Shown: piece after piece, positions 52,291-62,574 of the stretch
Position numbering within the stretch: position 1 is the stretch's first letter
Layout: every line of letters begins with the position of its first letter
Source: Candidatus Planktophila sp.
GTDB taxonomy: Bacteria > Actinomycetota > Actinomycetes > Nanopelagicales > Nanopelagicaceae
Assembly (NCBI GenBank): GCA_030681675.1
Contig: JAUXRP010000003.1
Location: 62,001-126,000, forward strand
Direction of reading: 5' to 3'
DNA length: 64,000 nucleotides
Program-made: the position numbers and the translations under genes
The notes under the pieces: model-generated
The model's database searches: none
What the model was told of the DNA's origin: nothing
The model's input: the letters and a program-made list of their open reading frames with translations, nothing else

Positions 52291-54164
52291 ACACACAGCT
52301 CTGGCAACCACACGATACGAGTGGCATGGCTATCACACGGCTTCAATCAGATTGTGGCTTTGATTCGTACTCCAAATTACACGCCTGGAGCATTGAAAAC
52401 CCAGGGCTATTTTGGTCAAGGGCTTGGGATGATTGCGGCATTATTGGTGAAAAAGGGGAGCAATTTTATACTCCCGGTAAAGATTTTATCTCTGCACGCT
52501 TTTTTAACGATGCAACTTTAAATGTAGCCGAAAACTTATTATCTAAGGGTGATGCTACCGAGGTGGCTATCATTTCGATTCTAGAAAATGGAGATCGAAG
52601 TGAATTAACGTGGGGTGATTTGCGTGCTCAAGTAGCGGCAACTACGGCGGCGTTAAAAGCCGCCGGTGTAGGTAAAGGAGATCGTGTTGTAGCGTGGGTC
52701 CCAAATATTTCTGAAACAATTATTTTCGCATTGGGTGCTTTAAGTATTGGTGCAATTGTTTCAACGGCATCGCCTGATTTTGCCCCAGGAGCTGTGCAAG
52801 ATCGCTTTGGTCAAATCGAACCTAAGATTTTATTAGCTTCAGATTCGTATCAATACAACGGTAAAATTTTTGAATCTTCCTCTAAGATTGAAGAGATTCA
52901 ATCGCTATTACCAACTCTGAGCGCCACTATCAGAGTTAGTGAATTCCAATCTTGGATAGCACCCTACATTGGAACTCCTCTTGAGTTCACTCCCCTGCCA
53001 TTTGACCATCCTGGGTTCGTGCTTTTTTCATCGGGTACTACTGGAAAGCCAAAGTGCATTATCCATAGTGGTGCAGGGGTACTTCTCAAAGCATCGGCCG
53101 AACAGCTCTATCAATTTGAAATCAAGGCACAACAGAGAGTTTTCTTTTTTACTACATGTGGCTGGATGATGTGGAACTGGTTGACAATGGCGCTAGGACG
53201 CGGTGCCACTATTGTTTTATTTGATGGCGCACCAATGTTTCCGACACCATCCCGCCTCTTTGATTTAGCTCAAGATGAGAAGTTGGATTTTCTTGGGTTA
53301 TCGGCAAAGTTCATAGATTCCGCGCATAAAGAGGGGCTCACTCCGGCGACGTCTCATGATTTGTCCGCAATCAAAGTGATTGCCTCTACTGGGTCGGTTT
53401 TATCCCCAGAGAGTTTTGATTACGTGTATCAATGTATTAAAAGCGATGTGCACTTAGCATCAATGTCCGGTGGCACCGACATCTGTGGTTGTTTCGTAGC
53501 TGGAGTGCCTACACAACCGGTCTATCGCGGCGAGTTACAAGGGGCTTGTTTAGGTATGGCCACCGATGTCTTTAACGCCAAAGGTGAATCAGCAGCCATT
53601 GATGAAAAGGGCGAGCTCGTGTGCACGGTGCCATTTCCATCTAAACCACTTGGATTTTGGGCCGACTACGGTAATGAAAAATACTCTGCAGCCTACTTTA
53701 AGGGCTATCCAGGCGTTTGGACGCATGGAGATTTCGCTTCCAAGTCATCAACTGGTGGCTTTATATTATTTGGAAGAAGCGACGCGACCCTGAACTCCAA
53801 GGGCGTACGAATTGGAACTGCCGAAATTTATCGAGTAGTCGAAACCTTTCCAGAGATACTCGAAGCGATGGCTGTCTCTCAAGATTGGGAGGGTGATACG
53901 CGTGTAATTTTATTTGTTGTCATTAAGCCAGGTATGAGCTTTACACAAGAGACTGATAAGGAAATCAAAAAAGCTCTTCGAACTCAAGCAAGCCCGCGAC
54001 ATGTGCCAGATTTAATTTTAATTGCACCGGCGTTACCGCGCACTAAGTCAAATAAACTGGTCGAACTCGCTGTAACAGATGTGATAAATGGACGTGAAGT
54101 TCGCAATAGTGATTCATTAGCAAACCCAGAAACTCTCGATTGGTTTAAGAGCCTTAATGTTTGA
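52287..54164 (+). CDS. aacS: Acetoacetyl-CoA synthetase
   Basis: The enzyme activates acetoacetate with ATP and CoA. The 625-residue ANL-family protein has the P-loop SSGTTGKPKCIIHSG, a TCGWMMWNW segment, SGGTDICGCFVAG and the C-terminal DATLNSKGVRIGTAEIYRVVE hinge. The SGGTDIC and GWMMWNW patterns are those of acetoacetate-CoA ligases rather than acetyl-CoA synthetases. A Lys in the TKSNKLVEL tail is the usual catalytic lysine. Coupled to livM (ATGA overlap) and overlapping the TauE gene by eight bases. Confidence 0.9.
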   Translation: MNTQLWQPHDTSGMAITRLQSDCGFDSYSKLHAWSIENPGLFWSRAWDDCGIIGEKGEQFYTPGKDFISARFFNDATLNVAENLLSKGDATEVAIISILENGDRSELTWGDLRAQVAATTAALKAAGVGKGDRVVAWVPNISETIIFALGALSIGAIVSTASPDFAPGAVQDRFGQIEPKILLASDSYQYNGKIFESSSKIEEIQSLLPTLSATIRVSEFQSWIAPYIGTPLEFTPLPFDHPGFVLFSSGTTGKPKCIIHSGAGVLLKASAEQLYQFEIKAQQRVFFFTTCGWMMWNWLTMALGRGATIVLFDGAPMFPTPSRLFDLAQDEKLDFLGLSAKFIDSAHKEGLTPATSHDLSAIKVIASTGSVLSPESFDYVYQCIKSDVHLASMSGGTDICGCFVAGVPTQPVYRGELQGACLGMATDVFNAKGESAAIDEKGELVCTVPFPSKPLGFWADYGNEKYSAAYFKGYPGVWTHGDFASKSSTGGFILFGRSDATLNSKGVRIGTAEIYRVVETFPEILEAMAVSQDWEGDTRVILFVVIKPGMSFTQETDKEIKKALRTQASPRHVPDLILIAPALPRTKSNKLVELAVTDVINGREVRNSDSLANPETLDWFKSLNV

Positions 54165-54897
54165 CCCCAATACAGTGTTAATAGCGGGTTGTTTATTTCT
54201 TGGTGCAGTCTTGTATACATCAGTTGGTCACGCTGGTGCATCGGCTTACATCGCAGTAATGACGCTCTTTGATTTACCTCCGCTAGTTATAAAACCAACA
54301 GCTTTGACGCTTAATATTTTCGTTTCGTCGTATACTAGTTTTCGCTACATACGAGGCAATTACTTCAATAGATCTCTCTTTGTTTATCTAATCATTGGAT
54401 CAATCCCAGCAGCATTCATTGGTGGTCACATAAATTTACCTAGCCATATTTACAAACCAATTATTGGGGTACTTCTATTAATCTCTGGAACACGTTTCCT
54501 GATACAGGCCTTACAAGTTGACCAGCCTCATCGATCATTTAATGTGGTGAAAGCAGTAATCATTGGCGCTGGTATCGGCCTGCTCTCTGGCATAACCGGA
54601 ACCGGTGGAGGAATCTTCTTATCCCCTCTTATTATCTGGTTAGGTTGGGTGAGTGTAAAACAGGCCAGTGGGACTGTGGCAGCATTTATCTTCGTAAATT
54701 CGATCGCTGGATTACTCGGTAATTTTCAATCCACACGATCACTTCCTAGTGAACTTCCCATCTTCTTGATTGCCGTTTTATTCGGGGCTTTCATTGGGAC
54801 TCGCTTTGGAATTTCGAAGTTCTCTAGCATCGGAATAAAGCGGGCTTTAGGCTTTGTCTTGCTCATCGCTGGAGCAAAATTCATTTTCGCACCGTAG
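54157..54897 (+). CDS. TauE/SafE family membrane permease
   Basis: A 246-residue membrane protein with about eight helices and the family half-repeats: GAVLYTSVGHAGASAYIAVM near the N-terminus and GLLSGITGTGGGIFLSPL in the middle. Relatives export or import sulfoacetate, sulfite or other small organic anions. The start overlaps the aacS end by eight bases, so it belongs to the same operon. A second route for a small acid is plausible but not shown. Confidence 0.88.
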   Translation: MFDPNTVLIAGCLFLGAVLYTSVGHAGASAYIAVMTLFDLPPLVIKPTALTLNIFVSSYTSFRYIRGNYFNRSLFVYLIIGSIPAAFIGGHINLPSHIYKPIIGVLLLISGTRFLIQALQVDQPHRSFNVVKAVIIGAGIGLLSGITGTGGGIFLSPLIIWLGWVSVKQASGTVAAFIFVNSIAGLLGNFQSTRSLPSELPIFLIAVLFGAFIGTRFGISKFSSIGIKRALGFVLLIAGAKFIFAP

Positions 54898-54906
54898 ACT
54901 CATCCT

Positions 54907-55971
54907 ATGGACACATTATTTGATCATTTAACAATCGGTTCTATTACATTTCAGAATCGCGTTTGGGTTTCACCAATGTGCCAGTATTCAGCCATTGATG
55001 GTCTTGTTGGTGAATGGCATCGAGCCCACTTAAACTCTTTTGCGACAGGATCACCAGGTTTGATCATGGTCGAGGCAACTGGTGTCGTACCAGAGGGTCG
55101 TATTTCTATTGGTTGTACCTCTCTTCACAGCCAAGCACATGCCGAAGCCTTTATACCCATGATTGATTTTGCTCATTCTCAGAATGTAAAAATGGGGATT
55201 CAATTAGCTCATGCTGGTCGTAAAGCATCGACAATGCGCCCTTGGGATGATCACCGAATGGCCACGATCGATGAAGGTGGTTGGCAGAGCGTTTCATCAT
55301 CGCCGATTGCATTTCACGGATATCCGGAACCACGCGCACTTACTACCGATGAGATTCATCGACTTACTCTTGATTTTGTTGCAGCCGCTCAACGCGCGAT
55401 AGCAGTTGGCTTTGATGTTATTGAGATTCATGCAGCTCATGGATACTTGTTCCATCAGTTTTACTCACCGTTGGCAAATACTCGCAGCGATGAATATGGC
55501 GGTAGCTTTGAAAATAGAATACGCTTTTTACTGGAAACTGCGAAAGCTGTTCGAGCAGCAATTCCACGCGACACTCCCCTCTTTGTACGTATCTCGGCTA
55601 CCGACTGGGTCGATGATGGATGGAACCTAGTTGATTCAATTGAACTCTGTTCTCAACTTAAAGCCCTTGGCGTGGATTTAATCGATGTTTCAACTGGCGG
55701 CAATGTTCACAACGCACCCATTAAGGCGACGCCTGGATTCCAGGTTCCATTTTCCGCGGCGATACGTACAGAGGTCGACATTTTGACAGCAGCTGTTGGT
55801 TTAATTACCGAACCTGAACAGGCTCAATACATAATCGAAACCGGTGAGGCTGATGCAGTCTTTTTAGCTCGTGCAATGATTCGCAACCCTCGTTGGGCGC
55901 TCAACGCAGCCGAGAAACTTGGAGTGAGGATTGAGTGGCCAAAGCAAATGGAACGCGGGCGTACTCTTTAA
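54907..55971 (+). CDS. Old Yellow Enzyme, YqjM-like NADPH:flavin oxidoreductase
   Basis: An FMN enzyme that reduces activated C=C bonds. The 354-residue product has the class III (YqjM) features: VSPMCQYSAIDG with Cys25 and Tyr27, ATGVVPEGRIS, QLAHAGRKAS, the HAAHGYLFHQFYSPL segment with the active-site His pair, and RSDEYGGSFENRIRF. It starts nine bases after the TauE gene but is probably functionally separate. A GC-rich hairpin spans its stop. Confidence 0.93.
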   Translation: MDTLFDHLTIGSITFQNRVWVSPMCQYSAIDGLVGEWHRAHLNSFATGSPGLIMVEATGVVPEGRISIGCTSLHSQAHAEAFIPMIDFAHSQNVKMGIQLAHAGRKASTMRPWDDHRMATIDEGGWQSVSSSPIAFHGYPEPRALTTDEIHRLTLDFVAAAQRAIAVGFDVIEIHAAHGYLFHQFYSPLANTRSDEYGGSFENRIRFLLETAKAVRAAIPRDTPLFVRISATDWVDDGWNLVDSIELCSQLKALGVDLIDVSTGGNVHNAPIKATPGFQVPFSAAIRTEVDILTAAVGLITEPEQAQYIIETGEADAVFLARAMIRNPRWALNAAEKLGVRIEWPKQMERGRTL

Positions 55972-55986
55972 AAGAGAAACGCCCGC
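55955..55986. terminator. GC-rich hairpin across the Old Yellow Enzyme stop codon
   Basis: GCGGGCGT (55955-55962) pairs with ACGCCCGC (55979-55986), and CTCTT pairs with AAGAG inside. There is no T-run, so it may act as an mRNA end stabiliser or a non-canonical terminator between convergent genes. Confidence 0.55.
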
Positions 55987-56024
55987 TTAGACCATATCGA
56001 TTGATGAAGAACTTGTACCTTAGT

Positions 56025-57089
56025 TTATTTAGGGATGCGTGTAATGATTACTTTCAGCGCCTTGGTTTCGGCCGCGCGCGAAAAGGTGTCATAAGCTTCC
56101 AAAATCTGGTCAAATGTGAATCGATGAGTCACTAACATCTCAGCGTGAATCTTTTTCTGGGCTACTAATTTGAGCAACATCGGTGTGGTATTGGCGTTAA
56201 CCAACCCCATACTGATGTTGACGTTCTGGATCCACAAATTCTCTAGATGCAGCTCTACGGATTTTCCGTGGACCCCGACATTAGCCACGTTGCCTCCAGG
56301 GCGAACCAATTCAGTAGCCATCGTGAAGGTCTGCGGGATTCCGACAGCCTCAATGGCAACATCAACACCGGCTCCGTCGGTCATCGCCAGAACCTGCTCC
56401 TTCCAATCAATTGCACTTGCGAGGACCGCATCGGTAGCCCCAAACTCTTTCGCACGTTCCAAACGGTTCGCGTCCAAGTCAATTGCGACAATTCTTGCGG
56501 CACCATAAAGCCCAGCCGTTGTAATTGCGGCGAGTCCCACTGGTCCTGCCCCGATTACCGCAACGACATCGCCCGGCTTAACTCTGCCGTACTGAACGCC
56601 AATCTCGAAACCTGTTGGCAATATATCTGAGAGCATAACGCCCTGTTCATCACTGACTCCTGCAGGTAACTTATGTAGCGAATTTTCAGCATACGGCACG
56701 CGCACATACTCGGCCTGGGTACCATCAATTAAATGTCCGAAGACCCAACCGATTCCAGATGCTCCTTCATCTCCCAAACAGTGAGAATAGAGCGCACTCT
56801 TGCAATTAATGCAGTGACCGCAGGACTTGATACACGAGATGATTACCCGATCTCCTATTTTGAGGCTGGCAACGGAAGATCCGACCTCAGTAATGGTACC
56901 TACTCCTTCATGGCCCAGAATTCGACCACTAGTTACAGACGGTACATCACCTTTGAGTATATGCAAATCTGTTCCACAGATGGTGGTTGTGTCGACTCGC
57001 ACGATGACATCAGTTGTATGAATGATCTTTGGATCTGGAACTTCTATCCATGATTTCTTACCTGGACCTTCGTAAACAAGTGCTTTCAT
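56025..57089 (-). CDS. Zinc-dependent alcohol dehydrogenase
   Basis: With the ATG at 57089 the product is 354 residues. Catalytic zinc ligands are Cys38 (TICGTDLH), His60 and Glu61 (GHEGVG). Structural zinc is held by Cys90, Cys93, Cys96 and Cys104. The NAD(P) fold has VIGAGPVGLAAITTA. The pattern is that of the secondary-alcohol or isopropanol-type group, close to Clostridium-like and methanotroph ADHs. The 30-residue upstream extension is not family-like and lacks an RBS. The 186-base gap before it shows no clear operator. Confidence 0.9.
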   Translation of the reverse strand: MKALVYEGPGKKSWIEVPDPKIIHTTDVIVRVDTTTICGTDLHILKGDVPSVTSGRILGHEGVGTITEVGSSVASLKIGDRVIISCIKSCGHCINCKSALYSHCLGDEGASGIGWVFGHLIDGTQAEYVRVPYAENSLHKLPAGVSDEQGVMLSDILPTGFEIGVQYGRVKPGDVVAVIGAGPVGLAAITTAGLYGAARIVAIDLDANRLERAKEFGATDAVLASAIDWKEQVLAMTDGAGVDVAIEAVGIPQTFTMATELVRPGGNVANVGVHGKSVELHLENLWIQNVNISMGLVNANTTPMLLKLVAQKKIHAEMLVTHRFTFDQILEAYDTFSRAAETKALKVIITRIPK

Positions 57090-57275
57090 AGAAACTCTCT
57101 CTTTTGAATTTACTTTACAGTGGACAACCCTATTAAAACTCGCAAGGAAAGAAATACACAAGGAAACACCAAGTGTCAACTCTCATGAATTTGTGATATT
57201 GATTAACTTACATTGAGCTCCACATATTCAATCGATGTAGATTTACGATTCTGTTCAAACAATCCAACGGAATTG

Positions 57276-57689
57276 TTACCTTAAGTTAGTTAGTAACTCT
57301 GAAAGTAATGCTTCGACGCGAGCTTTAATTTCATCTCGAATAATACGAACCTCTTCGATTCCCTGACCAGCTGGATCCTCTAGCACCCAATCCTCGTATC
57401 GCTTGCCCGGATAAAACGGACAGGCATCGCCACATCCCATGGTTATAACAACATCGGATGCCTTTACAGCTTCGGTGGTTAATATCTTTGGAAGGTTGTT
57501 GGCAATATCTATACCAACTTCAGCCATCGCCTCAATCGCAATTGGGTTAATTGACTCCTTCGGTGCAGAGCCGGCAGATAAAACGTCTACTTGACCAGCG
57601 CCGAGATGATGCATAAACCCCGCTGCCATCTGTGAACGGCCGGCATTATGTACGCAGACAAACAATACTGTTGGATGTACTTCGACCAT
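57276..57689 (-). CDS. arsC: Arsenate reductase (arsenate-mycothiol transferase type)
   Basis: The LMW-phosphatase-fold enzyme reduces arsenate. With the ATG at 57689 the product is 137 residues. The P-loop is CVHNAGRS (Cys12-Ser19), and the motif MGCGDACPFYPGKRYEDW gives Cys86 and Cys90, as in mycothiol/mycoredoxin-dependent enzymes of Corynebacterium. The ATG lies two bases after the acr3 stop. The frame is open 38 codons further up into acr3, but the fold begins at the chosen ATG. Confidence 0.92.
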   Translation of the reverse strand: MVEVHPTVLFVCVHNAGRSQMAAGFMHHLGAGQVDVLSAGSAPKESINPIAIEAMAEVGIDIANNLPKILTTEAVKASDVVITMGCGDACPFYPGKRYEDWVLEDPAGQGIEEVRIIRDEIKARVEALLSELLTNLR

Positions 57690-57691
57690 CT

Positions 57692-58723
57692 TTAGTACCG
57701 CCTTCTTAACCAAAGTGAGATGTAAACAAGTGCTACTAGGGCAGGAACTTCGATTAGTGGTCCAATTACTCCTACTAAAGCCTGCCCTGAAGTAATACCC
57801 CAAACACCAATACTTACAGCAATAGCTAACTCAAAATTATTTCCAGCGGCAGTGAAAGCGAGAGTGGTTGCTTTCTCGTATCCCATTCCGATCCATTTAC
57901 CAAATGCGTAAGAAAATCCCCACATAGTGAAGAAGTAAATTAAGAGTGGCAGAGCTACCTGCGCAACAATGCTTGGGGAGTCAACAATTGCCTGACCTTG
58001 AAGCGCAAACATAAGAATAATTGTGAAAAGCAATCCATATAAAGCAAATGGACTAATCTTTGGAACAAATTTGGAATTGTACCAATTCAGACCCTTACGT
58101 CTGATTCCCCACTTTCGAGTCACAAATCCTGCAAGCAATGGAACGCCTAAGAAGATTAGGACTGCCTTACTGATATCAGCTGTAGAAAATTTAACCTCAA
58201 GAGAGTCAAACCCGAGTAAGTCAGGTAAAATCCTCAAATAGAAAGTGCCAAGAATCGCATATGCAAGAATTTGAAAAATAGAGTTGATGGCGACTAGGAG
58301 CGCGGCAGCCTCACGATTTCCGCATGCAAGATCATTCCAAATTAGCACCATCGCGATACATCGCGCCAACCCAATTACAATTAGACCCGTGCGTAGCTCT
58401 GGCTGGTCCGAAAGAAATAGCCAAGCAAGAACAAACATCAATGCGGGACCGATAATCCAGTTAAGAACTAGAGAGGAAATAAGTAGTTTTTTATCTGCTC
58501 GAAGCTGACCCAGCTCTTCATAGTGGACTTTTGCCAAAACTGGATACATCATTAAAAAGAGACCGAGTGCAATAGGTAAGGAAGTCCCTTCGATTTGGAA
58601 GGTTGAAATTGAATCATTCAAATTGGGGAAGATTTTTCCAAGCCCGAGTCCAATGGCCATTGAACCTAAAATCCATACAGGTAGAAAACGATCTATGGTC
58701 GATAACTTAACTTTTTCTATCAT
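57692..58723 (-). CDS. Arsenite efflux permease Acr3
   Basis: A 343-residue membrane protein of the Acr3 family with about ten helices. The conserved Cys122 is in GLARCIAMVLIWND, and Glu lies in the helix GNNFELAIAV. The ATG at 58723 (MIEKVKLSTIDRFLP) is the family-like start; 16 codons upstream are open but not family-like. It expels arsenite formed by ArsC, encoded two bases later. No arsR is adjacent, and no clear ArsR operator was found upstream. Confidence 0.93.
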   Translation of the reverse strand: MIEKVKLSTIDRFLPVWILGSMAIGLGLGKIFPNLNDSISTFQIEGTSLPIALGLFLMMYPVLAKVHYEELGQLRADKKLLISSLVLNWIIGPALMFVLAWLFLSDQPELRTGLIVIGLARCIAMVLIWNDLACGNREAAALLVAINSIFQILAYAILGTFYLRILPDLLGFDSLEVKFSTADISKAVLIFLGVPLLAGFVTRKWGIRRKGLNWYNSKFVPKISPFALYGLLFTIILMFALQGQAIVDSPSIVAQVALPLLIYFFTMWGFSYAFGKWIGMGYEKATTLAFTAAGNNFELAIAVSIGVWGITSGQALVGVIGPLIEVPALVALVYISLWLRRRY

Positions 58724-58782
58724 TCGAAAACCATAACTTCTCAAGATGAACGATATATAAACACCGCTCAAACTTTTAGAGC

Positions 58783-59280
58783 TTAAGAAACTCCGATAAT
58801 ATCGACGACGAATATAAGAGTTTCATTTGGACCAATAGGTCCTGATCCATTAGGGCCATAACCAAGATCGGCCGGAATCACGAGTAAGCGACGTCCGCCG
58901 ACTTTTGCTCCCGGTAAGCCCTGCTGCCAACCTGCGATAACTCCTGAGAGTGGGAAAGTCGCCGGCTGACCACTTGTCCATGAGGACTCCACAATTGCGC
59001 CATTTGACCAAGACATCAATGTGTAATGGACGGTTAGCGTTGAAGTTGCAACAACTTCAGCACCTGTACCAACAATGATGTCGGATGTCTGCAAAGTTGC
59101 AGGCGGCGTTCCAGTTGGTGCTGAAATAGTTGGTGCTTCACCAGCATTTGCCGTTACTGCAGGAAGTCCTTGAGCAACATTCTCTGTCGATGTATCTGCC
59201 ACTTTATCTCCGCATGCTGTTAGTGATGAAATCGACAGCGCAATAATCGCCGCGATTGCTAGCCTCTTATAGATTTTCAT
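58783..59280 (-). CDS. FKBP-type peptidyl-prolyl isomerase, lipoprotein
   Basis: The 165-residue product has a lipobox LTAC (Cys23) after a hydrophobic n-region, a short linker rich in Ala/Thr, and an FKBP domain from about residue 65: TSDIIVGTGAEVVATSTLTVHYTL, then FPLSGVIAGWQQGLPGAKVGGRRLLVIPADLGYG and TLIFVVDIIGV. It is membrane-anchored outside and probably helps folding of exported proteins. It follows argG by nine bases on the same strand. Confidence 0.94.
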   Translation of the reverse strand: MKIYKRLAIAAIIALSISSLTACGDKVADTSTENVAQGLPAVTANAGEAPTISAPTGTPPATLQTSDIIVGTGAEVVATSTLTVHYTLMSWSNGAIVESSWTSGQPATFPLSGVIAGWQQGLPGAKVGGRRLLVIPADLGYGPNGSGPIGPNETLIFVVDIIGVS

Positions 59281-59289
59281 TAGCTTCCT

Positions 59290-60624
<1,335 letters not shown>

Positions 60625-61818
60625 CTAACCGATGAAGAGAGAGGGAATTTTGCCTTCTAAGACGGGAGTAACTCCCCATTGTTTGCATATCTCCTGGTAT
60701 CTCTGGGTATCAATACCATCAGGAGCGGCTCCGGACTTAAGCGCCCTAATCATCAGGTTACGAGGGGTGTGTTCTCCTCCAATGAACTCAATAACCTCGA
60801 CTCGATATCCTGCAATCTTTAAAATCTGTGCCCGCAATGTATCCGTTAGTAAATCGCCTAAACGCTCTTTCATCAATCCAAACTTAGTGAGTGCTCCCCA
60901 AGGTTCAGGAGTTATAAGCATTTGAGTCTGAATATCGTGGTGGCAACACGGAGCAATCAGCATGAGTTTTGCGTCGCCATTGACTGCCCAAGCGATTGCA
61001 TCATCGGTTGCCGTATCACAGGCGTGAAGTGCGATAGCTACATCGGCCTCCTCGGCAGTTGTCGTTGCAATCTCTTCGGCTCGGAAACTGATTGTTGAAG
61101 TAATTCCTAACTTTTCTGCAATCGCATTGTTGCGATCACGCGATGCTGTGCGAACATCAATTCCAGTTATCTTCACTGGGATTCCGATTGAACGAAGATA
61201 TTGATGGGCCGCAAAGGTTAGATAAGCGTGTCCACACCCTAGATCTACAATCGTTAATGGCTGCGTCATGGTTGGCTCATGAATGTGGCCAGCGCTGATG
61301 GCTGCCTGAAGTGTTGGAACCAACAGACGCAAAAACTCTTCAACCTGAAGGTATTTATCCTGCTTCGTCGGTTTAATTACTCCTTTGTGGTCGGATATAC
61401 CTACCTCAAATAAAAATGGATCGGCTGGATCTAATAAACGAGTTTTTTTCTTATCGTGGCTCAAATCTTGGATAAATTCCATCTTTTCATAATGAACGAG
61501 AGCATCTCCACTTTTAGTAATACGAATCGACATAGAGCCTGACGTGTATTCAACCAAAATGTTTGCATAACCACTCGCTAATAGTTCAAAGATGGATTCC
61601 TCATCAATGCTTAGGTTCTTAACGCTCTTGGCTCGACCATCGCTATAACTCATTTGAAGTGCTATTGAGCCCTTGATCTCGACGGGGCGAATATCGATAC
61701 GCTCGAACTTCGTCACCATATTTCGCCGGCGGCCTGAGAGGACTACGCGAACAAGCGTCTTTGTATTAAGTATGTGTTCACAGGCTTCGTTTATCGCATC
61801 CGCTAATGAAATTGGCAT
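60625..61818 (-). CDS. SAM-dependent methyltransferase, METTL25-like (Methyltransferase_32)
   Basis: The 397-residue product has a beta-rich N-terminal half (about 1-170) and a class I methyltransferase domain. Motif I is IVDLGCGHAYLTFAAHQYL, with ALHACDTATDDAI downstream and an APCCHHDIQ segment that matches the METTL25/RRNAD1 type. The target is not established; RNA modification is inferred from relatives. It lies 9 bases from argG and is followed upstream by a second methyltransferase gene. Confidence 0.85.
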   Translation of the reverse strand: MPISLADAINEACEHILNTKTLVRVVLSGRRRNMVTKFERIDIRPVEIKGSIALQMSYSDGRAKSVKNLSIDEESIFELLASGYANILVEYTSGSMSIRITKSGDALVHYEKMEFIQDLSHDKKKTRLLDPADPFLFEVGISDHKGVIKPTKQDKYLQVEEFLRLLVPTLQAAISAGHIHEPTMTQPLTIVDLGCGHAYLTFAAHQYLRSIGIPVKITGIDVRTASRDRNNAIAEKLGITSTISFRAEEIATTTAEEADVAIALHACDTATDDAIAWAVNGDAKLMLIAPCCHHDIQTQMLITPEPWGALTKFGLMKERLGDLLTDTLRAQILKIAGYRVEVIEFIGGEHTPRNLMIRALKSGAAPDGIDTQRYQEICKQWGVTPVLEGKIPSLFIG

Positions 61819-61821
61819 GGC

Positions 61822-62565
61822 TTATTTGGGCGAAATTACCGCAGTGCCTTTTTCATGGTGATGAAATGTCATCACATGGCTTGGGAGTGCTTTAGCAAAG
61901 GCCTCGGCAAGTTCGCGCTCGGCTGGGCGGTTAACGTCATCCATAATAATTACGGCCCTTGGAGACAACCGTTCTAATAACTCGGGTAAGGCAGGTTTGC
62001 GTGCATCTCGACTGTTAGATCCAGGTGGACCATCGATAAAGAGTAAGTCGATGCCCTTAATGTCGCCTAACTTCGAGGCGTCATACCAATCAACACCCGA
62101 AGCGTGAGGGATCAATGGAGCAACTCTTACTTCAACGCCTCGTACACCGTGCTCTTTCAGCAAAGTTCTGGTTTTAGCTGCAAATTCATCTGAGTTGTCG
62201 ATACTTATTACCTTCTTAGCACCGGCTTTAGCAATTACTAATGTTGACACACCCGATCCGAGTTCAACCACTAGGCGTGGTTTATGAGTGCGAATAATAT
62301 CCGTCATAGCGAGGAGAAGGTCCGGAGAGGCAACCCAACCACGAGTGGGTGGAATCGGGGCGGTGAATTTTAAAAGAGAGATCAGTTGGTGGAAGGCCTC
62401 TAATTGGCGATAGGCGTGCAGGTTCAGTTTTTTCTGCTCATTCAAAGAATTGGTGATTTTAGAGGTTGACGTGCTTACCTTTGTATGTAATGCGCGCAAC
62501 ATTCGTACACAATAGAAAATTCCTGCGCAGCTGGTTAAGAGGAGCAGTATCTGAATGTATTCCAT
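61822..62565 (-). CDS. Class I methyltransferase with N-terminal membrane anchor
   Basis: The 247-residue product has a hydrophobic N-terminal segment (about 4-24) and then a SAM domain with VVELGSGVSTLVIAKAGAKKVISID and LLFIDGPPG, as in the Methyltransf_24 and O-methyltransferase-like group. The membrane anchor is an unusual addition. The substrate is not readable. It stands nine bases from the kinase gene and three from the METTL25-like gene. Confidence 0.82.
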   Translation of the reverse strand: MEYIQILLLLTSCAGIFYCVRMLRALHTKVSTSTSKITNSLNEQKKLNLHAYRQLEAFHQLISLLKFTAPIPPTRGWVASPDLLLAMTDIIRTHKPRLVVELGSGVSTLVIAKAGAKKVISIDNSDEFAAKTRTLLKEHGVRGVEVRVAPLIPHASGVDWYDASKLGDIKGIDLLFIDGPPGSNSRDARKPALPELLERLSPRAVIIMDDVNRPAERELAEAFAKALPSHVMTFHHHEKGTAVISPK

Positions 62566-62574
62566 TGCTTTAGT

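Noticed and set aside
57257-57277. Terminator after arsC
   Set aside because: A short stem with one bulge is present, but it overlaps the stop codon and has no T-run.
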